Positions 24,849 to 33,766 of a DNA stretch of 64,000 nucleotides are shown piece after piece. Where the stretch lies: assembly GCA_019637095.1 (NCBI GenBank), contig JAHBWG010000041.1:21500-85499 (forward strand), in the 5' to 3' direction. The notes below the pieces were generated by a model. The model did no database searches, was not told where the DNA came from, and saw only the letters and a list, made by a program, of their open reading frames with translations. A program made the position numbers and the translations under genes. Position 1 is the stretch's first letter. Every line of letters starts with the position of its first letter. The stretch comes from Sandaracinaceae bacterium. Lineage in GTDB: Bacteria > Myxococcota_A > Polyangia > Polyangiales > Sandaracinaceae.

Positions 24849-26216
24849 ATGAAGAAGAACACTGCCACCGCCGCGCGCGTCCGCTCGCGGCCCCGAAGCC
24901 TCCGCGACCCGTTCGACCTCTACCTCGCCGGGCTCGGTGATCTCACGCCGCCGCTCGACCGCGAAGGCGAGGTCGCCGCGGCGACGGACATCGAGGCGGC
25001 GGAGATCGAGTGCTTCGACCTGATCCTCGACGCGGGCATCGCGCTGCCGGAGCTCGCCGAGTGGTACGACCGGCTCGCCTCCGGCGAGGCGTCGGTGCTC
25101 GAGCTGACGCACCTCGGCTCGTACGAGGGCAAGGAGGGGCACGCGCTCCTGCTCAAGCGCCTCGACGACGCGCGCAAGGCCGAGGCGTGGTGCCAGAAGC
25201 TCACGCAGCGCCGCGCCGGCTCGGGCCCCGAGCGCCGCGTCGCCCGCGACCGCAGCTGGGAGCGCCGCGCCAAGGCGACGCGCAAGATCGCCCTGCACCG
25301 CGAGCGCATGCAGGCGGTGATCGAGCGGGTCGGGCGCGAGCTCGATCGCTTCGTCGACTCCGAGGGTCGCGAGGACCCGAACGCCGCCGAGGTGGTGCGC
25401 CGCGCGGAGCTCACGCTCGGGCGCCGCCGCGCCGTGCTGCGCCGCATCGCCGTCACGCTCGGCGACGCGCGCCGCGACCTCGACCGCCGCCGCAACTTCC
25501 TCGCGGAGGCGAACCTGCGCCTGGTCGTGATGCTCGCGAAGGCGTACCGCGGCTCCGGCGTGCCGTTCCCGGACCTCGTGCAGGAGGGCAACCTCGGCCT
25601 GATGCGCGCGGTCGACAAGTTCGACCACCGCGTCGGGACGCGCTTCTCCACCTACGCGACGTGGTGGATCCGGCAGTCGATCGCGCGCGAGGTGACGCGC
25701 CACGCCGAGACGGTGCGCGTGCCCTTCGGGATGACCGAGAAGCGCAAGCGCCTGCGCCGCGCGGAGCGCGAGCTGACGCAGCGCTACGGGCGGCTCCCGA
25801 ACGAGCTCGAGCTCGCGAAGGAGGTCGGCATGACGCTCGAGCAGACGCGTCGCTCGCTCGAGGCGCGCACGCGCAGCATCTCGCTGCACGCGCCGATGGG
25901 CGAGGAGGGCGACCGCTCGCTCGACGAGATGCTCGCGGACGACACGGCGCAGAGCGCGGACGATCAGGTGATCGCGCGCGAGCGCGAGGGCGCGGCCGCG
26001 AAGATCCTCTCGGTCCTGTCGCCGCGCGAGCAGTTCATCCTGCGCCGCCGCTTCGGGATCGACGGCGAGCCGGACGGGCTGACGCTGCGCGAGATCGGCG
26101 AGCAGCTCAACCTCTCGCGCGAGCGGGTCCGCCAGCTCGAGGCGCTCGCGCTCGCGAAGCTCCGCGCGGTGCTCGACGCCGAGACCGCGTCCGCGCCTCG
26201 CGTCGGGTCGATGTGA
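24849..26216 (+). CDS. RNA polymerase sigma factor, RpoD-like (sigma-70 group 2)
   Basis: A 455-residue sigma-70-family factor. Region 1.2 is near the N-terminus (DPFDLYLAGLGDLTPPLDREGEVA), region 2 carries NLRLVVMLAKAYRGSG, FPDLVQEGNLGLMRAVDKFD and FSTYATWWIRQSIAREV (2.3/2.4), region 3 follows, and region 4 contains LSPREQFILRRRFGI and the HTH LTLREIGEQLNLSRERVRQLE. Region 2.4 differs from housekeeping RpoD (SIAREVTRHAETVRVP instead of AITRAIADQARTIRIP), and the protein lacks region 1.1 and is short, so I call it an alternative, stress- or development-type factor rather than the primary sigma. The ATG at 24849 has only weak ribosome-binding sequence. A convergent glycosyltransferase gene lies downstream beyond a tandem repeat. 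Confidence 0.88.
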   Translation: MKKNTATAARVRSRPRSLRDPFDLYLAGLGDLTPPLDREGEVAAATDIEAAEIECFDLILDAGIALPELAEWYDRLASGEASVLELTHLGSYEGKEGHALLLKRLDDARKAEAWCQKLTQRRAGSGPERRVARDRSWERRAKATRKIALHRERMQAVIERVGRELDRFVDSEGREDPNAAEVVRRAELTLGRRRAVLRRIAVTLGDARRDLDRRRNFLAEANLRLVVMLAKAYRGSGVPFPDLVQEGNLGLMRAVDKFDHRVGTRFSTYATWWIRQSIAREVTRHAETVRVPFGMTEKRKRLRRAERELTQRYGRLPNELELAKEVGMTLEQTRRSLEARTRSISLHAPMGEEGDRSLDEMLADDTAQSADDQVIAREREGAAAKILSVLSPREQFILRRRFGIDGEPDGLTLREIGEQLNLSRERVRQLEALALAKLRAVLDAETASAPRVGSM

Positions 26217-26231
26217 GCGAATCGATGTGAG

Positions 26232-26348
26232 CGAGTCGAGGCGACGCCTCGCTCATCGAGCGTCGAGGCGGCGCCTCGCTCATCGAGCGTCGAGGCGGCG
26301 CCTCGCTCATCGAGCGTCGAGGCGGCGCCTCGCTCATCGAGCGTCGAG
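26232..26348. repeat. 27-bp tandem repeat with hairpins
   Basis: Three exact 27-bp copies (26257-26283, 26284-26310, 26311-26337), preceded by a 25-bp variant (26232-26256) and followed by a partial copy. Each unit carries a perfect hairpin CGAGGC-GGC-GCCTCG. The array sits between the convergent sigma-factor and glycosyltransferase genes, and the glycosyltransferase stop codon is inside the last full copy. In one minus frame it reads as 9-residue repeats (RSMSEAPPR), but that frame lies beyond the gene's stop. Confidence 0.9.
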
Positions 26349-27500
26349 CCGCGCGCGGTAGTACGCCGCCCACGCGGCCCACACCGCCTCGCGGGCGAAG
26401 CCCTCGACCGCGCGCCGTCGCGCCGCCTCCCCGTGCGCCGCGCGCAGCGCGGGGTCGTCCAGGTAGCGCAGGAGCGCGTCGCCGAGCCCGCGCGCGTCGC
26501 GCACCTCGACGAGCGCGCCGGTCCGGCCGTCCTCGACGGCGTCGACCACGCCGGTCGCGCGGTACCCGACCGTGGGCACGCCCGCGCACGCGGCCTCGAG
26601 CGGGACGTTCGGAAAACCCTCTCGGTACGAGGGGAACGCGAGCACGTCCATGCGCGCGTAGATCGGCGCGAGCTCCCACGTCTGCCCCAGGCTCACGACC
26701 CCCGGCGCGCTCGCGGCGCGGCGGGCGAGCGTCGCGTCGAGGTCGCCGACCGCGCCGGCGCCGACGAGCACGAGGCGCGCGCGCGGACGCATCGTGTGCA
26801 CGCGCGCGAACGCGTCGAGCAGGTCGCCGATGCCCTTGTCCGGATCGAACCGGCCGACGAAGCCGATGACCTCGTGGCCGTCCTCGATGCCGTGCGCGGC
26901 GAGGCGCGCGCGGCCCTCGGCGATCCGCTCCGGCGTGCGCGCCCAGCGCGCGGGCTCGACCCCGTTCGAGGAGCCGCGGCCGACGATGCGCACCTTGTCG
27001 CGCGGGACGTAGCCGCCCGCGACCACCGCCTCGAGGAGGCTCTCGCTGTTGCAGACCACGTCGTGCGCGCACGCCGACGCGATGCGCTCGGTGGCGCCCA
27101 GGATCGCGCGCAGGGCGCCGGTCGTCGTCTCGAGGCGCAGCCCGCGCAGGAGGTAGATGCGCAGCGGCACCCGGAGCGCGCGCGCGGCGAGCATGCCGAG
27201 CAGGCCCGCCTTGGGCGTGCTCGCGTTCACGATGTCGGGCGAGAGCGCGCGCAGCGCGCGCGTGAGGCGGACGAGCGAGGCGCCGTCTCGCGCGGGGCGG
27301 ATCGGGCGCTCCATCGGCACCGGCACGACGCGCACGCGCTCCCGCGCAGCGACCGCATCGAGCGCGGGGCCCGGCGACGCGATGACCGTCACGTCGAACC
27401 CCTCCTCGCGCATGAACGCGAGCTGGCCCCGCAGCAACACGTCGGCGCTCTTGGAATGGGTCACGACGTAGACGAGGCGAGCGGCTCGATAGAGGGTCAC
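26334..27500 (-). CDS. Family 4 glycosyltransferase
   Basis: A 388-residue GT-B-fold glycosyltransferase that would transfer a sugar from a nucleotide-sugar to a growing glycan on the inner face of the membrane. The N-terminal domain has THSKSADVLLRGQLAFM and FDVTVIASPG; the C-terminal domain has the family-4 motifs VIGFVGRFDPDKGIGDLLDAFA, LVGAG, and the E-x7-E donor site in FPSYREGFPNVPLEAACAGVPTVGYR. The GTG at 27500 (MTLYRAARLVYVVTH) is preferred over an ATG at 27527, which would leave only three bases to the divergent gene. It pairs with the sugar transferase at 27531-28193 and the two likely build an exopolysaccharide or O-antigen-like glycan. Confidence 0.9.
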   Translation of the reverse strand: MTLYRAARLVYVVTHSKSADVLLRGQLAFMREEGFDVTVIASPGPALDAVAARERVRVVPVPMERPIRPARDGASLVRLTRALRALSPDIVNASTPKAGLLGMLAARALRVPLRIYLLRGLRLETTTGALRAILGATERIASACAHDVVCNSESLLEAVVAGGYVPRDKVRIVGRGSSNGVEPARWARTPERIAEGRARLAAHGIEDGHEVIGFVGRFDPDKGIGDLLDAFARVHTMRPRARLVLVGAGAVGDLDATLARRAASAPGVVSLGQTWELAPIYARMDVLAFPSYREGFPNVPLEAACAGVPTVGYRATGVVDAVEDGRTGALVEVRDARGLGDALLRYLDDPALRAAHGEAARRRAVEGFAREAVWAAWAAYYRARLDAR

Positions 27501-27530
27501 GCGACGCGGAGTGTAGCGAGCGATCATGCT

Positions 27531-28193
27531 ATGAAGCGACCGATGCAGCGCGCCGCCAGGAGCTCCAACGAGCACAGCGCGCGCCGCGACCTCGAGCGCG
27601 TCGCGAAGCGCGCGATGGACATCGCGGGCGCGAGCGTCGGCCTCGTCGCGTTCGGCCCGGTGATGGGCGCGGCGGCGCTCGCGGTGCGCGCGACGATGGG
27701 CTCGCCGGTGCTGTTCCGGCAGGTGCGGCCGGGCCTCCACGGCGAGCCGTTCACGATCCTCAAGCTGCGCACGATGATCGAAGCGTCGACCGACCAGCCC
27801 GACGCTGTGCGCCTGACGAGGCTCGGCAAGCTCCTGCGCTCGACGAGCGTGGACGAGCTGCCGCAGTTCTGGAACGTGCTGCGCGGCGACATGAGCCTCG
27901 TCGGGCCGCGCGCGCTCCTCATGGAGTACCTCCCGCTGTACTCGCCGCGCCACGCCCGCCGGCACGAGGTCAAGCCGGGCCTCACGTCGTGGGTCGCCGT
28001 CCACGGCCGCAACACGGTGAGCTGGGAGGACCAGTTCGAGATGGACGTCTGGTACGTCGAGAACCAATCGCTCTGGCTGGACCTGAAGATCCTCGCGATG
28101 ACGGTCGCGAAGGTGCTCGCCCGCGACGGCGTCACGCAGGAGGGACGCGCGACGCGCGACCCGTTCACGGGCCTCGCGCCAGAGCCCGGTTGA
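27531..28193 (+). CDS. Undecaprenyl-phosphate sugar transferase (initiating transferase)
   Basis: A 220-residue polyprenyl-phosphate glycosyl-1-phosphate transferase of the WbaP/WcaJ/PglC type, which starts glycan synthesis by loading a sugar-phosphate on undecaprenyl phosphate. It has the initial membrane-entering helix (MDIAGASVGLVAFGPVMGAAALAVRATMGSPVLFRQVRPG), the FTILKLRTM motif, the STSVDELPQFWNVLRGDMSLVGPRAL catalytic block with its Asp-Glu pair, and the RHEVKPGLTSWVAVHGRN segment. There is only one membrane-associated helix, so it is the minimal PglC-like form. The ATG at 27531 is 30 bp from the divergent glycosyltransferase. Downstream is the convergent vWA operon. Confidence 0.92.
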   Translation: MKRPMQRAARSSNEHSARRDLERVAKRAMDIAGASVGLVAFGPVMGAAALAVRATMGSPVLFRQVRPGLHGEPFTILKLRTMIEASTDQPDAVRLTRLGKLLRSTSVDELPQFWNVLRGDMSLVGPRALLMEYLPLYSPRHARRHEVKPGLTSWVAVHGRNTVSWEDQFEMDVWYVENQSLWLDLKILAMTVAKVLARDGVTQEGRATRDPFTGLAPEPG

Positions 28194-28205
28194 GCGGGGG
28201 CGAGC

Positions 28206-31004
28206 TCAGCGCTTGCGCCGCTTGCGGGCGAGGAGCGTCTCCGCGAGCGTGTCGGGCGCCGCGGGGCGCGCGTCGTCGGGCGGCGGTGGGTCCGCCTCGG
28301 GCGCTTCGTCCCGCGCATCCTCGGCGGCCGCGGCGGGCGCGAGCGCCGCAGGCGCCGCGGCGCGCGCGATCGCGACCGACGGCGCGGGCTCGTCCGCTGC
28401 GCTCGCGGCGCTCGCCGCGCTCGCGGCGCGCCACGCGAGCCGGCGCGGCAGCACGAGGCGGCGCAGCGCGACCGAGAGCAGGAGGAGGATCATCGCGAGC
28501 GCGACCAGCTCGCGCCACAGCGGCGTGAACGCGTGGATCGGCGGCGGCCGCTCCGCGAACACGCGCGCGAGGCTCCCTTCGCGCACGCGCCCGCCGCTCA
28601 GCGCAGCGATCTGTGCGAGCCGCGCGTGATCGGTGCCGTCGCCGCGCAGCTCGTCGCCGCGGGCGCGCACGACGCCCGCCGAGCCGACGAGGCCCTCGCC
28701 GCGCTCGCGCACCGTCACGAGGTAGGGCCCTGGCGCGTCCGCGTCGAAGCTCGCCTCGTATCGCCCGGACGCCGTCTCGGTCAGCGCCACCTCCGAGGAG
28801 CGCCCGCCCGGCCCCGCGATCGTCGCGGACAGGTCGAGGTAGTTGCGCACCCGCCCGAGCTCGTCGACGGCCTCGACGCGGATCTGCCCGCGGCCGCCGT
28901 CGAGGGTCACCGCGATCTGCGCGTCGCGACGCTCCGGCGAGCGCGCGAGCGAGCGCCCGAGCTGCCCGAAGAGCGCCGCGTAGCCCGGCCAGGCGAGCCA
29001 CGGCCGGCCCCACGCCGCGCCCGCGTCGGTCGTGAACACCGCGCTCTGCCCGACGCCGTGCTGGTGCACCGCGAGGAGCGGATCGTCCTCGGTCGCGCCG
29101 AGCAGCACGGACGCGCGCGGCCGCACGTTCACCACCGCGTGGCCACCGAGCGCGGGCGCCGACGCGAAGTCGATCCCGCGCGTCACCGCCGACGGCTCGC
29201 CGACGCGCACGCGGAACGCCTCGTCGACGAGCGCCGCGCGGCTCGCCGCGATCGTCTCCTGCGTGAAGATGCGCGGCAGCTCCGTCATGTCCTCGACGAT
29301 GTAGAAGCGACCGCCGCCGAGGTGTGAGAGGCGCTCGAGCTCGGGCGTGTCGGGGCCGTTGCCCATCGAGACGATCGAGGTGGTGATCCGGCGGCGCGCG
29401 GCGCCGCTGACGAGCGCGCGCGCGTTGGTCATCTCCTCGGAGTCGTAGCCGTCGCTGAAGAGCAAGAGGTGCTTGAGCTGCGTCGGCTGGCCCTCGAGCA
29501 CGTCGTAGGAGGCGCGCAGCGTCAGGTCGACGAGGATGCCGCCGCCGCCGGGCCCCGCCGCGCGGATCCGCGCCGCGATGCGCTGCGGGTCCTCCACCGG
29601 CGTCATCGAGAGCGTCCAGTCGACCTCGGTGTCGACGTGCGCGACGGCGACGCGATCGAGCGGCGAGAGCAACATCGCGGAGCGCGCGGCCGCCTCGTTC
29701 GCGAGGTCGAGCTTGGTCCGGCCCGGTGAGACCTCCACCCCCATCGACCCGCTCTTGTCGATCGCGATCACCATCGCGAGCGACGCGCGGTCGCGGCGGC
29801 GCCGCAGGTCGAACGTCGCCGGCAGCACCTCCTCGATCGGCGTCTGCGAGTAGCCACCGAGCCCGAACGCGTCGCGCGCCCCGGCCATCAACAGCCCACC
29901 GCCGAGGTCGCGCACGTACGCGGCGAGCGCGCTCATCTGTCCCTCGGTGAACGCGCGCGCGCCGACGTCCGAGAGCACGACGAGGTCGTACGTCGCGAGC
30001 TCGGCGAGGTCCGCCGGGACGCGCTCGACGCCGCCGACCGCGACCTCGACCCCCGCCCCTGAGAGCGCCTGCGCGAGCGCGGCCGCCTCGGGCGGGCGCT
30101 CCGCGAGCACGAGCGCGCGCGAGCCGCCCGCCACGCGGATCAGCGCGGCGCCCTCGTTGTTCTCCGGCGTGGCGTCGGCGCCCGCGTCGAGCGGCTCGAG
30201 CAGCACCTCGTAGCGGTGCACGCCGGGCGATGGCGCGACCTCGCGCAGCGTGAGCACGTCGGCGCCCGCGCGGATCTCCGTCTCGCCCTGCGCGATCGGC
30301 TCGCCGTCGCGGCGCACCACCACGCGCACCCGCGCCGCGTCCGTCGCGCGCGTGACGACGCGCAGCTCGAGCGGCTGCCCCGGGTCGGCCACGGGCGGCA
30401 GGCGCACGCGCTCGATCGCGATCTCCGGCCGCGGCGCGCGCTCGATCGCGAGGACGTCGATCGGCACGCCGCGCCCCGCGGCGACCGCGGCCGCGGCGAG
30501 CGCGTCGCCGCGCGTCTCGACGCCGTCGCTCACGAGCACGAGCCGCGCGACGTGATCGCCCGGCAGGTCCGCGAGCCCGCGGCGGATCGCGGCGCCGAGG
30601 TCCGTCGCGTCGCGCGGGATCGGCGCGCGCACGACGCCAAAGCTCGGCCGCGGGGCCGGCGAGACCTCGGTCGCCGCGATCGCCCCGAAGGCGACGAGCC
30701 CCGCGAGGTCGTCCGCGCGCATCCCCTCGATCGCGCCCTGCGCCGCCGCGATCGGGTCCGCCGCGCCCTCCACGCTCAAGCTCCGGTCGACCAGGAAGAT
30801 CACCGCGAGCCGGTCCACGGCGCGGCCGACCTCGAGCCGCGCGAGCGCGAGCGCGGCGAAGAGCGCCGCGAGGAGCAACGACACTTGCACCGCGCGGCGT
30901 GTGAGCCCGCGGTGCGCCGCGGGCAGGTGGCGGACGCGCCACAGCACGAGCAGCACCAGCGGCGCGCCGATCGCGAGCATCCACGGCGCGGCGAGCCGGA
31001 TCAC
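28206..31004 (-). CDS. Membrane protein with two vWA domains and a glutamine-amidotransferase-like domain
   Basis: Last gene of the eight-gene operon; 932 residues, GTG start overlapping the previous stop (GTGA). Two N-terminal membrane helices (PWMLAIGAPLVLLVLWRVRHL and VSLLLAALFAALALARLE) lead into a vWA domain with a MIDAS-type motif FLVDRSLSVEG, then a beta domain, a class I glutamine amidotransferase-like region (LVLAERPPEAAALAQALSGAGV, YDLVVLSDVGARAF, GGGLLMAGARDAFGLGGY) that lacks a nucleophile Cys, and a second vWA domain with MIDAS IAIDKSGSMG. A C-terminal membrane helix (LVALAMILLLLSVAL) precedes an Ala/Pro/Glu-rich tail ending in basic residues. Likely a scaffold or target of the MoxR-DUF58 machinery in the envelope. 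Confidence 0.85.
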   Translation of the reverse strand: MIRLAAPWMLAIGAPLVLLVLWRVRHLPAAHRGLTRRAVQVSLLLAALFAALALARLEVGRAVDRLAVIFLVDRSLSVEGAADPIAAAQGAIEGMRADDLAGLVAFGAIAATEVSPAPRPSFGVVRAPIPRDATDLGAAIRRGLADLPGDHVARLVLVSDGVETRGDALAAAAVAAGRGVPIDVLAIERAPRPEIAIERVRLPPVADPGQPLELRVVTRATDAARVRVVVRRDGEPIAQGETEIRAGADVLTLREVAPSPGVHRYEVLLEPLDAGADATPENNEGAALIRVAGGSRALVLAERPPEAAALAQALSGAGVEVAVGGVERVPADLAELATYDLVVLSDVGARAFTEGQMSALAAYVRDLGGGLLMAGARDAFGLGGYSQTPIEEVLPATFDLRRRRDRASLAMVIAIDKSGSMGVEVSPGRTKLDLANEAAARSAMLLSPLDRVAVAHVDTEVDWTLSMTPVEDPQRIAARIRAAGPGGGGILVDLTLRASYDVLEGQPTQLKHLLLFSDGYDSEEMTNARALVSGAARRRITTSIVSMGNGPDTPELERLSHLGGGRFYIVEDMTELPRIFTQETIAASRAALVDEAFRVRVGEPSAVTRGIDFASAPALGGHAVVNVRPRASVLLGATEDDPLLAVHQHGVGQSAVFTTDAGAAWGRPWLAWPGYAALFGQLGRSLARSPERRDAQIAVTLDGGRGQIRVEAVDELGRVRNYLDLSATIAGPGGRSSEVALTETASGRYEASFDADAPGPYLVTVRERGEGLVGSAGVVRARGDELRGDGTDHARLAQIAALSGGRVREGSLARVFAERPPPIHAFTPLWRELVALAMILLLLSVALRRLVLPRRLAWRAASAASAASAADEPAPSVAIARAAAPAALAPAAAAEDARDEAPEADPPPPDDARPAAPDTLAETLLARKRRKR

Positions 31005-32887
31005 GCGGCCGCCCCCTTGCGCGTGCCCCAGAGGACCTCGATCGCGAGCAGCGCGAGCACCGCCCCGACGAGGAACGGCCAGGCCTCGCGGTGCTCGACC
31101 GGCTCGACGGTGGCGACGCCGCCCGCGCCCCCCCGGCGCGAGAACACCGCGCGGGGGGAGAGGTCGCTCTCCTCGGCGTCGGTGAGGTTGCGCAGCGCGA
31201 AGCGCTCGCGCTCGCCGACGCGCGCGACGAACACGCCCGGCTCCGCGGGAACGTCGATCACCGCGACGCCGCCGCGCGAGGTGCCGGCGAGCGCGCGGCC
31301 GCTCGGCGTCGTCACCCCGACGCGCGCGCCGTCGGGCGCGGGCACGCGCAGCGGCGCACCGAGCGCGCCCGGCGCGATCCCGCCGGCCGCGCGCCGCTCG
31401 CGCGCGCGCTCGAGCACGTTGCGGAAGAACACGACGAAGTCCGGGCGGCTCGTCCAATCCCCGTCGGCCGGATCGAACGCGACCAGCGTCGTCTCTCCGT
31501 CGGGCCGCGAGAGCGACGCGATGGCGGGCCCCGCGTCGGTCGTGAGCAGCGCGCGCGCGGAGCCGCCCTCGATCGGTCGGATCGCGCCGAGGTGCACGTC
31601 GGCGAAGCGCACGAAGCGCAGGCGCGGATCGCCCTCCTCCCACGAGACGAGCGTGGGCCGCGCGACCGGCGCGCCGAGGCCGACGCCGAACACCGCGTCC
31701 CCCGTCGGCGCGACGACGAGCGAGTCGCCCGGCGGCGCCGCCTCGGGCGTCGGTCCCGCGTAGACGAACAATCCATCGAGCGGCGGCGCGTCGGCGCCTC
31801 GCTCCGCGAGCCGCGCGAGCGAGGTGGCGAAGAGCTCGACCTCGCGGTCCGCGGAGAGCACGCGCGTGACCGCGGGCGGCGCGTCGCCCACCAGGAAGAC
31901 CGGGAGCCGCCGCGCCGCCGGGCTCGGCGCCGCCGCGACGTCGTCGAGCGGGAACGGGTCGTCGCCGCCTACCGTCTCGAGCTCCACCCGCACGAGCGCG
32001 CCGCGCGCGGAGCCGTCGGGGGGGAGCTCGGCGCTCAGGACCAGGCCCGTCGGCTCGCCCGCCTCGAGCGTCAGCCGCCGCGCCGCGAGCTCGCGCCCGC
32101 CCTCGATCGAGGCGCGCACGCGCACTTCGCCGCGGCCCTCGCCGAAGCGCGCGAGGCGGACGAACACGTCGGCGCGATCCGAGATCTCCTCGCTCGGGTG
32201 CGCGCGGACGTCGAGCGCGAGGATCGCGTGGTTGGAGAGCGCCTCGCCGATCGGGCGCACCTCGACGGGGACCGTCGCGTCGAGCACGAGGGTGCCGGCG
32301 ATCGCGGCGTCCGTGAACACGACGACGCGGCTCCCGGCCGGCGCGTCGCGCAGGCGCTCGGCGGCGAGGGCGACCGCCGCCTCGAGGTCGGCGCCCGGCC
32401 CGCGGACGCGGAGCCGATCGAGCGCCGCCTCGAGCCGCACGCGATCCGAGGTCGGCGCCGCGAGCACCTCGGCCTCCGCGCCCGCGGCGACGAGCATCAT
32501 CGCGCCGCCGGGCGGCAGGTCCCGCGCGAGGCCGCGCGCGAGGCCGGTGGCGCGCTCGAGCCGCGTCTGTCCGTCCTCGCGCGCCGCCATCGAGCTCGAG
32601 ACGTCGACCACGACGGCGAGGCGCGCGCCCGCGGGCACCTGCCCGGCGCCGGTCGGGCGCGCGAGCGCGAGCGCCCCTGCGATCAGGACGAGCGCCTGCA
32701 AGAGCAGCGAGAGGTGCGGCCGCAGCCGTTGCCACGGCCGCTCCGCCCGCAGGTCGCGCAGCGCCGCCTCCCACAGGAGCGTGGAGCCGACGATCCTGCG
32801 CTCGCGGCGCCGCTTGAGGACGTAGAGCAGGACGAGCGGCGCGAGCAGCCCGAGCCACGCCAGCGAGAGCGGGGAGAGCAGCTCCAT
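31001..32887 (-). CDS. BatA-like vWA-domain membrane protein
   Basis: A 628-residue protein with the BatA N-terminal layout: a first membrane helix (SPLSLAWLGLLAPLVLLYVLKRRRERRIVGSTLLW), a second (LSLLLQALVLIAGALALAR), then a vWA domain with a complete MIDAS motif VVVDVSSSM, and VVFTDAAIAG. A long periplasmic-looking beta-rich region (about residues 200-590) precedes a C-terminal helix (AWPFLVGAVLALLAIEVLW). vWA proteins of this type bind partners through a metal ion and often work with MoxR AAA+ ATPases (family knowledge). The ATG at 32887 directly follows the DUF58 stop (TGAATG). Confidence 0.88.
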   Translation of the reverse strand: MELLSPLSLAWLGLLAPLVLLYVLKRRRERRIVGSTLLWEAALRDLRAERPWQRLRPHLSLLLQALVLIAGALALARPTGAGQVPAGARLAVVVDVSSSMAAREDGQTRLERATGLARGLARDLPPGGAMMLVAAGAEAEVLAAPTSDRVRLEAALDRLRVRGPGADLEAAVALAAERLRDAPAGSRVVVFTDAAIAGTLVLDATVPVEVRPIGEALSNHAILALDVRAHPSEEISDRADVFVRLARFGEGRGEVRVRASIEGGRELAARRLTLEAGEPTGLVLSAELPPDGSARGALVRVELETVGGDDPFPLDDVAAAPSPAARRLPVFLVGDAPPAVTRVLSADREVELFATSLARLAERGADAPPLDGLFVYAGPTPEAAPPGDSLVVAPTGDAVFGVGLGAPVARPTLVSWEEGDPRLRFVRFADVHLGAIRPIEGGSARALLTTDAGPAIASLSRPDGETTLVAFDPADGDWTSRPDFVVFFRNVLERARERRAAGGIAPGALGAPLRVPAPDGARVGVTTPSGRALAGTSRGGVAVIDVPAEPGVFVARVGERERFALRNLTDAEESDLSPRAVFSRRGGAGGVATVEPVEHREAWPFLVGAVLALLAIEVLWGTRKGAAA

Positions 32888-33766
32888 TCACGCCTGCCCC
32901 GCGCGGGGCGCGGCGCCGAGGTAGCGGAGCAGGGTCGTCTCGAAGTCCTCCGCCGTGGAGACGCGGCCGTAGTAGAGGCCGCGCCGCTTGGCGAACGCGG
33001 TCAGCTCGTCGAGGAACGCGCGGACGCGGGCGCGGTACGCGCGCAGCGAGCGCTCGTCGAGCGACACCTCGAGCGAGGTGCCGCGCTCGGCGTCGACGAG
33101 CACGAAGTCGCCGCCCGGGGTCGGGTCGAGCTCCTCGGGGTGCACGACGTGCAGCAGCACCGGCTCGTGGCGCTCCGCGAGGAGGCGATCGATCGGGCGC
33201 TGATAGCCGGCGGGGTCGAGGAAGTCGCTGATCACCGCGACGAGGCCGGGCCGTGGGCGGCGCGCGCAGAGCTCGTCGACCGCGCGCGCGAGGTCCGTCT
33301 CGCCGCTCGGCGCGAGCGCGTCGAGGGTGCGCAGCAGCGTGCCCACGCGCTTCTTGCCACGCACCGGCGCGCTCGGCGCGCGCAGGCGATCCGCGAACGG
33401 CCAGACGCTCACCCGGTCCGAGCCGGTCAGCGCGACGTAGCCCAGGCCCGCCGCGACGTGCTTGGCGACGTCGAGCTTCTCGCGCGGCTCGCCGAGCGAC
33501 GCGCTCGTGTCGACGAGGAGGTAGAGCGAGAGGTCCTCCTCGGCGACGAACAAGCGCAAGACGAGCTCCTCGAGCCGCGCGTACGCGTTCCAGTCGATGC
33601 GCCGCACGTCGTCGCCGGGGTAGTAGGGGCGGTGGTCGGCGAACTCGGCGGACGAGCCGCGGCGCGTCGAGCGGCGCGCGCCCGCGGACGCGCCCGCGAA
33701 CCGCCGCCGCGCGACGAGGCGCAGCCGCGCGAGCCGCCGGAGGAACCCGGGGTCGAGCAGGCTCAC
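32888..33766 (-). CDS. DUF58 domain protein
   Basis: A 292-residue protein of the DUF58 family, whose signature YYPGDDVRRIDWNAYAR lies near residue 50 and is followed by a degenerate vWA-like fold (LYLLVDTSASLGEPREKLDVAKHVAAGL, retaining the DxSxS motif). DUF58 proteins are almost always encoded beside MoxR ATPases and vWA proteins. No membrane segment. GTG start overlaps the ABC permease stop (33763-33766). Confidence 0.92.
   Translation of the reverse strand: MSLLDPGFLRRLARLRLVARRRFAGASAGARRSTRRGSSAEFADHRPYYPGDDVRRIDWNAYARLEELVLRLFVAEEDLSLYLLVDTSASLGEPREKLDVAKHVAAGLGYVALTGSDRVSVWPFADRLRAPSAPVRGKKRVGTLLRTLDALAPSGETDLARAVDELCARRPRPGLVAVISDFLDPAGYQRPIDRLLAERHEPVLLHVVHPEELDPTPGGDFVLVDAERGTSLEVSLDERSLRAYRARVRAFLDELTAFAKRRGLYYGRVSTAEDFETTLLRYLGAAPRAGQA

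Noticed and set aside
26232..26348. CRISPR array
   Set aside because: The 27-bp units touch each other with no spacers and contain hairpins; it is a tandem repeat.
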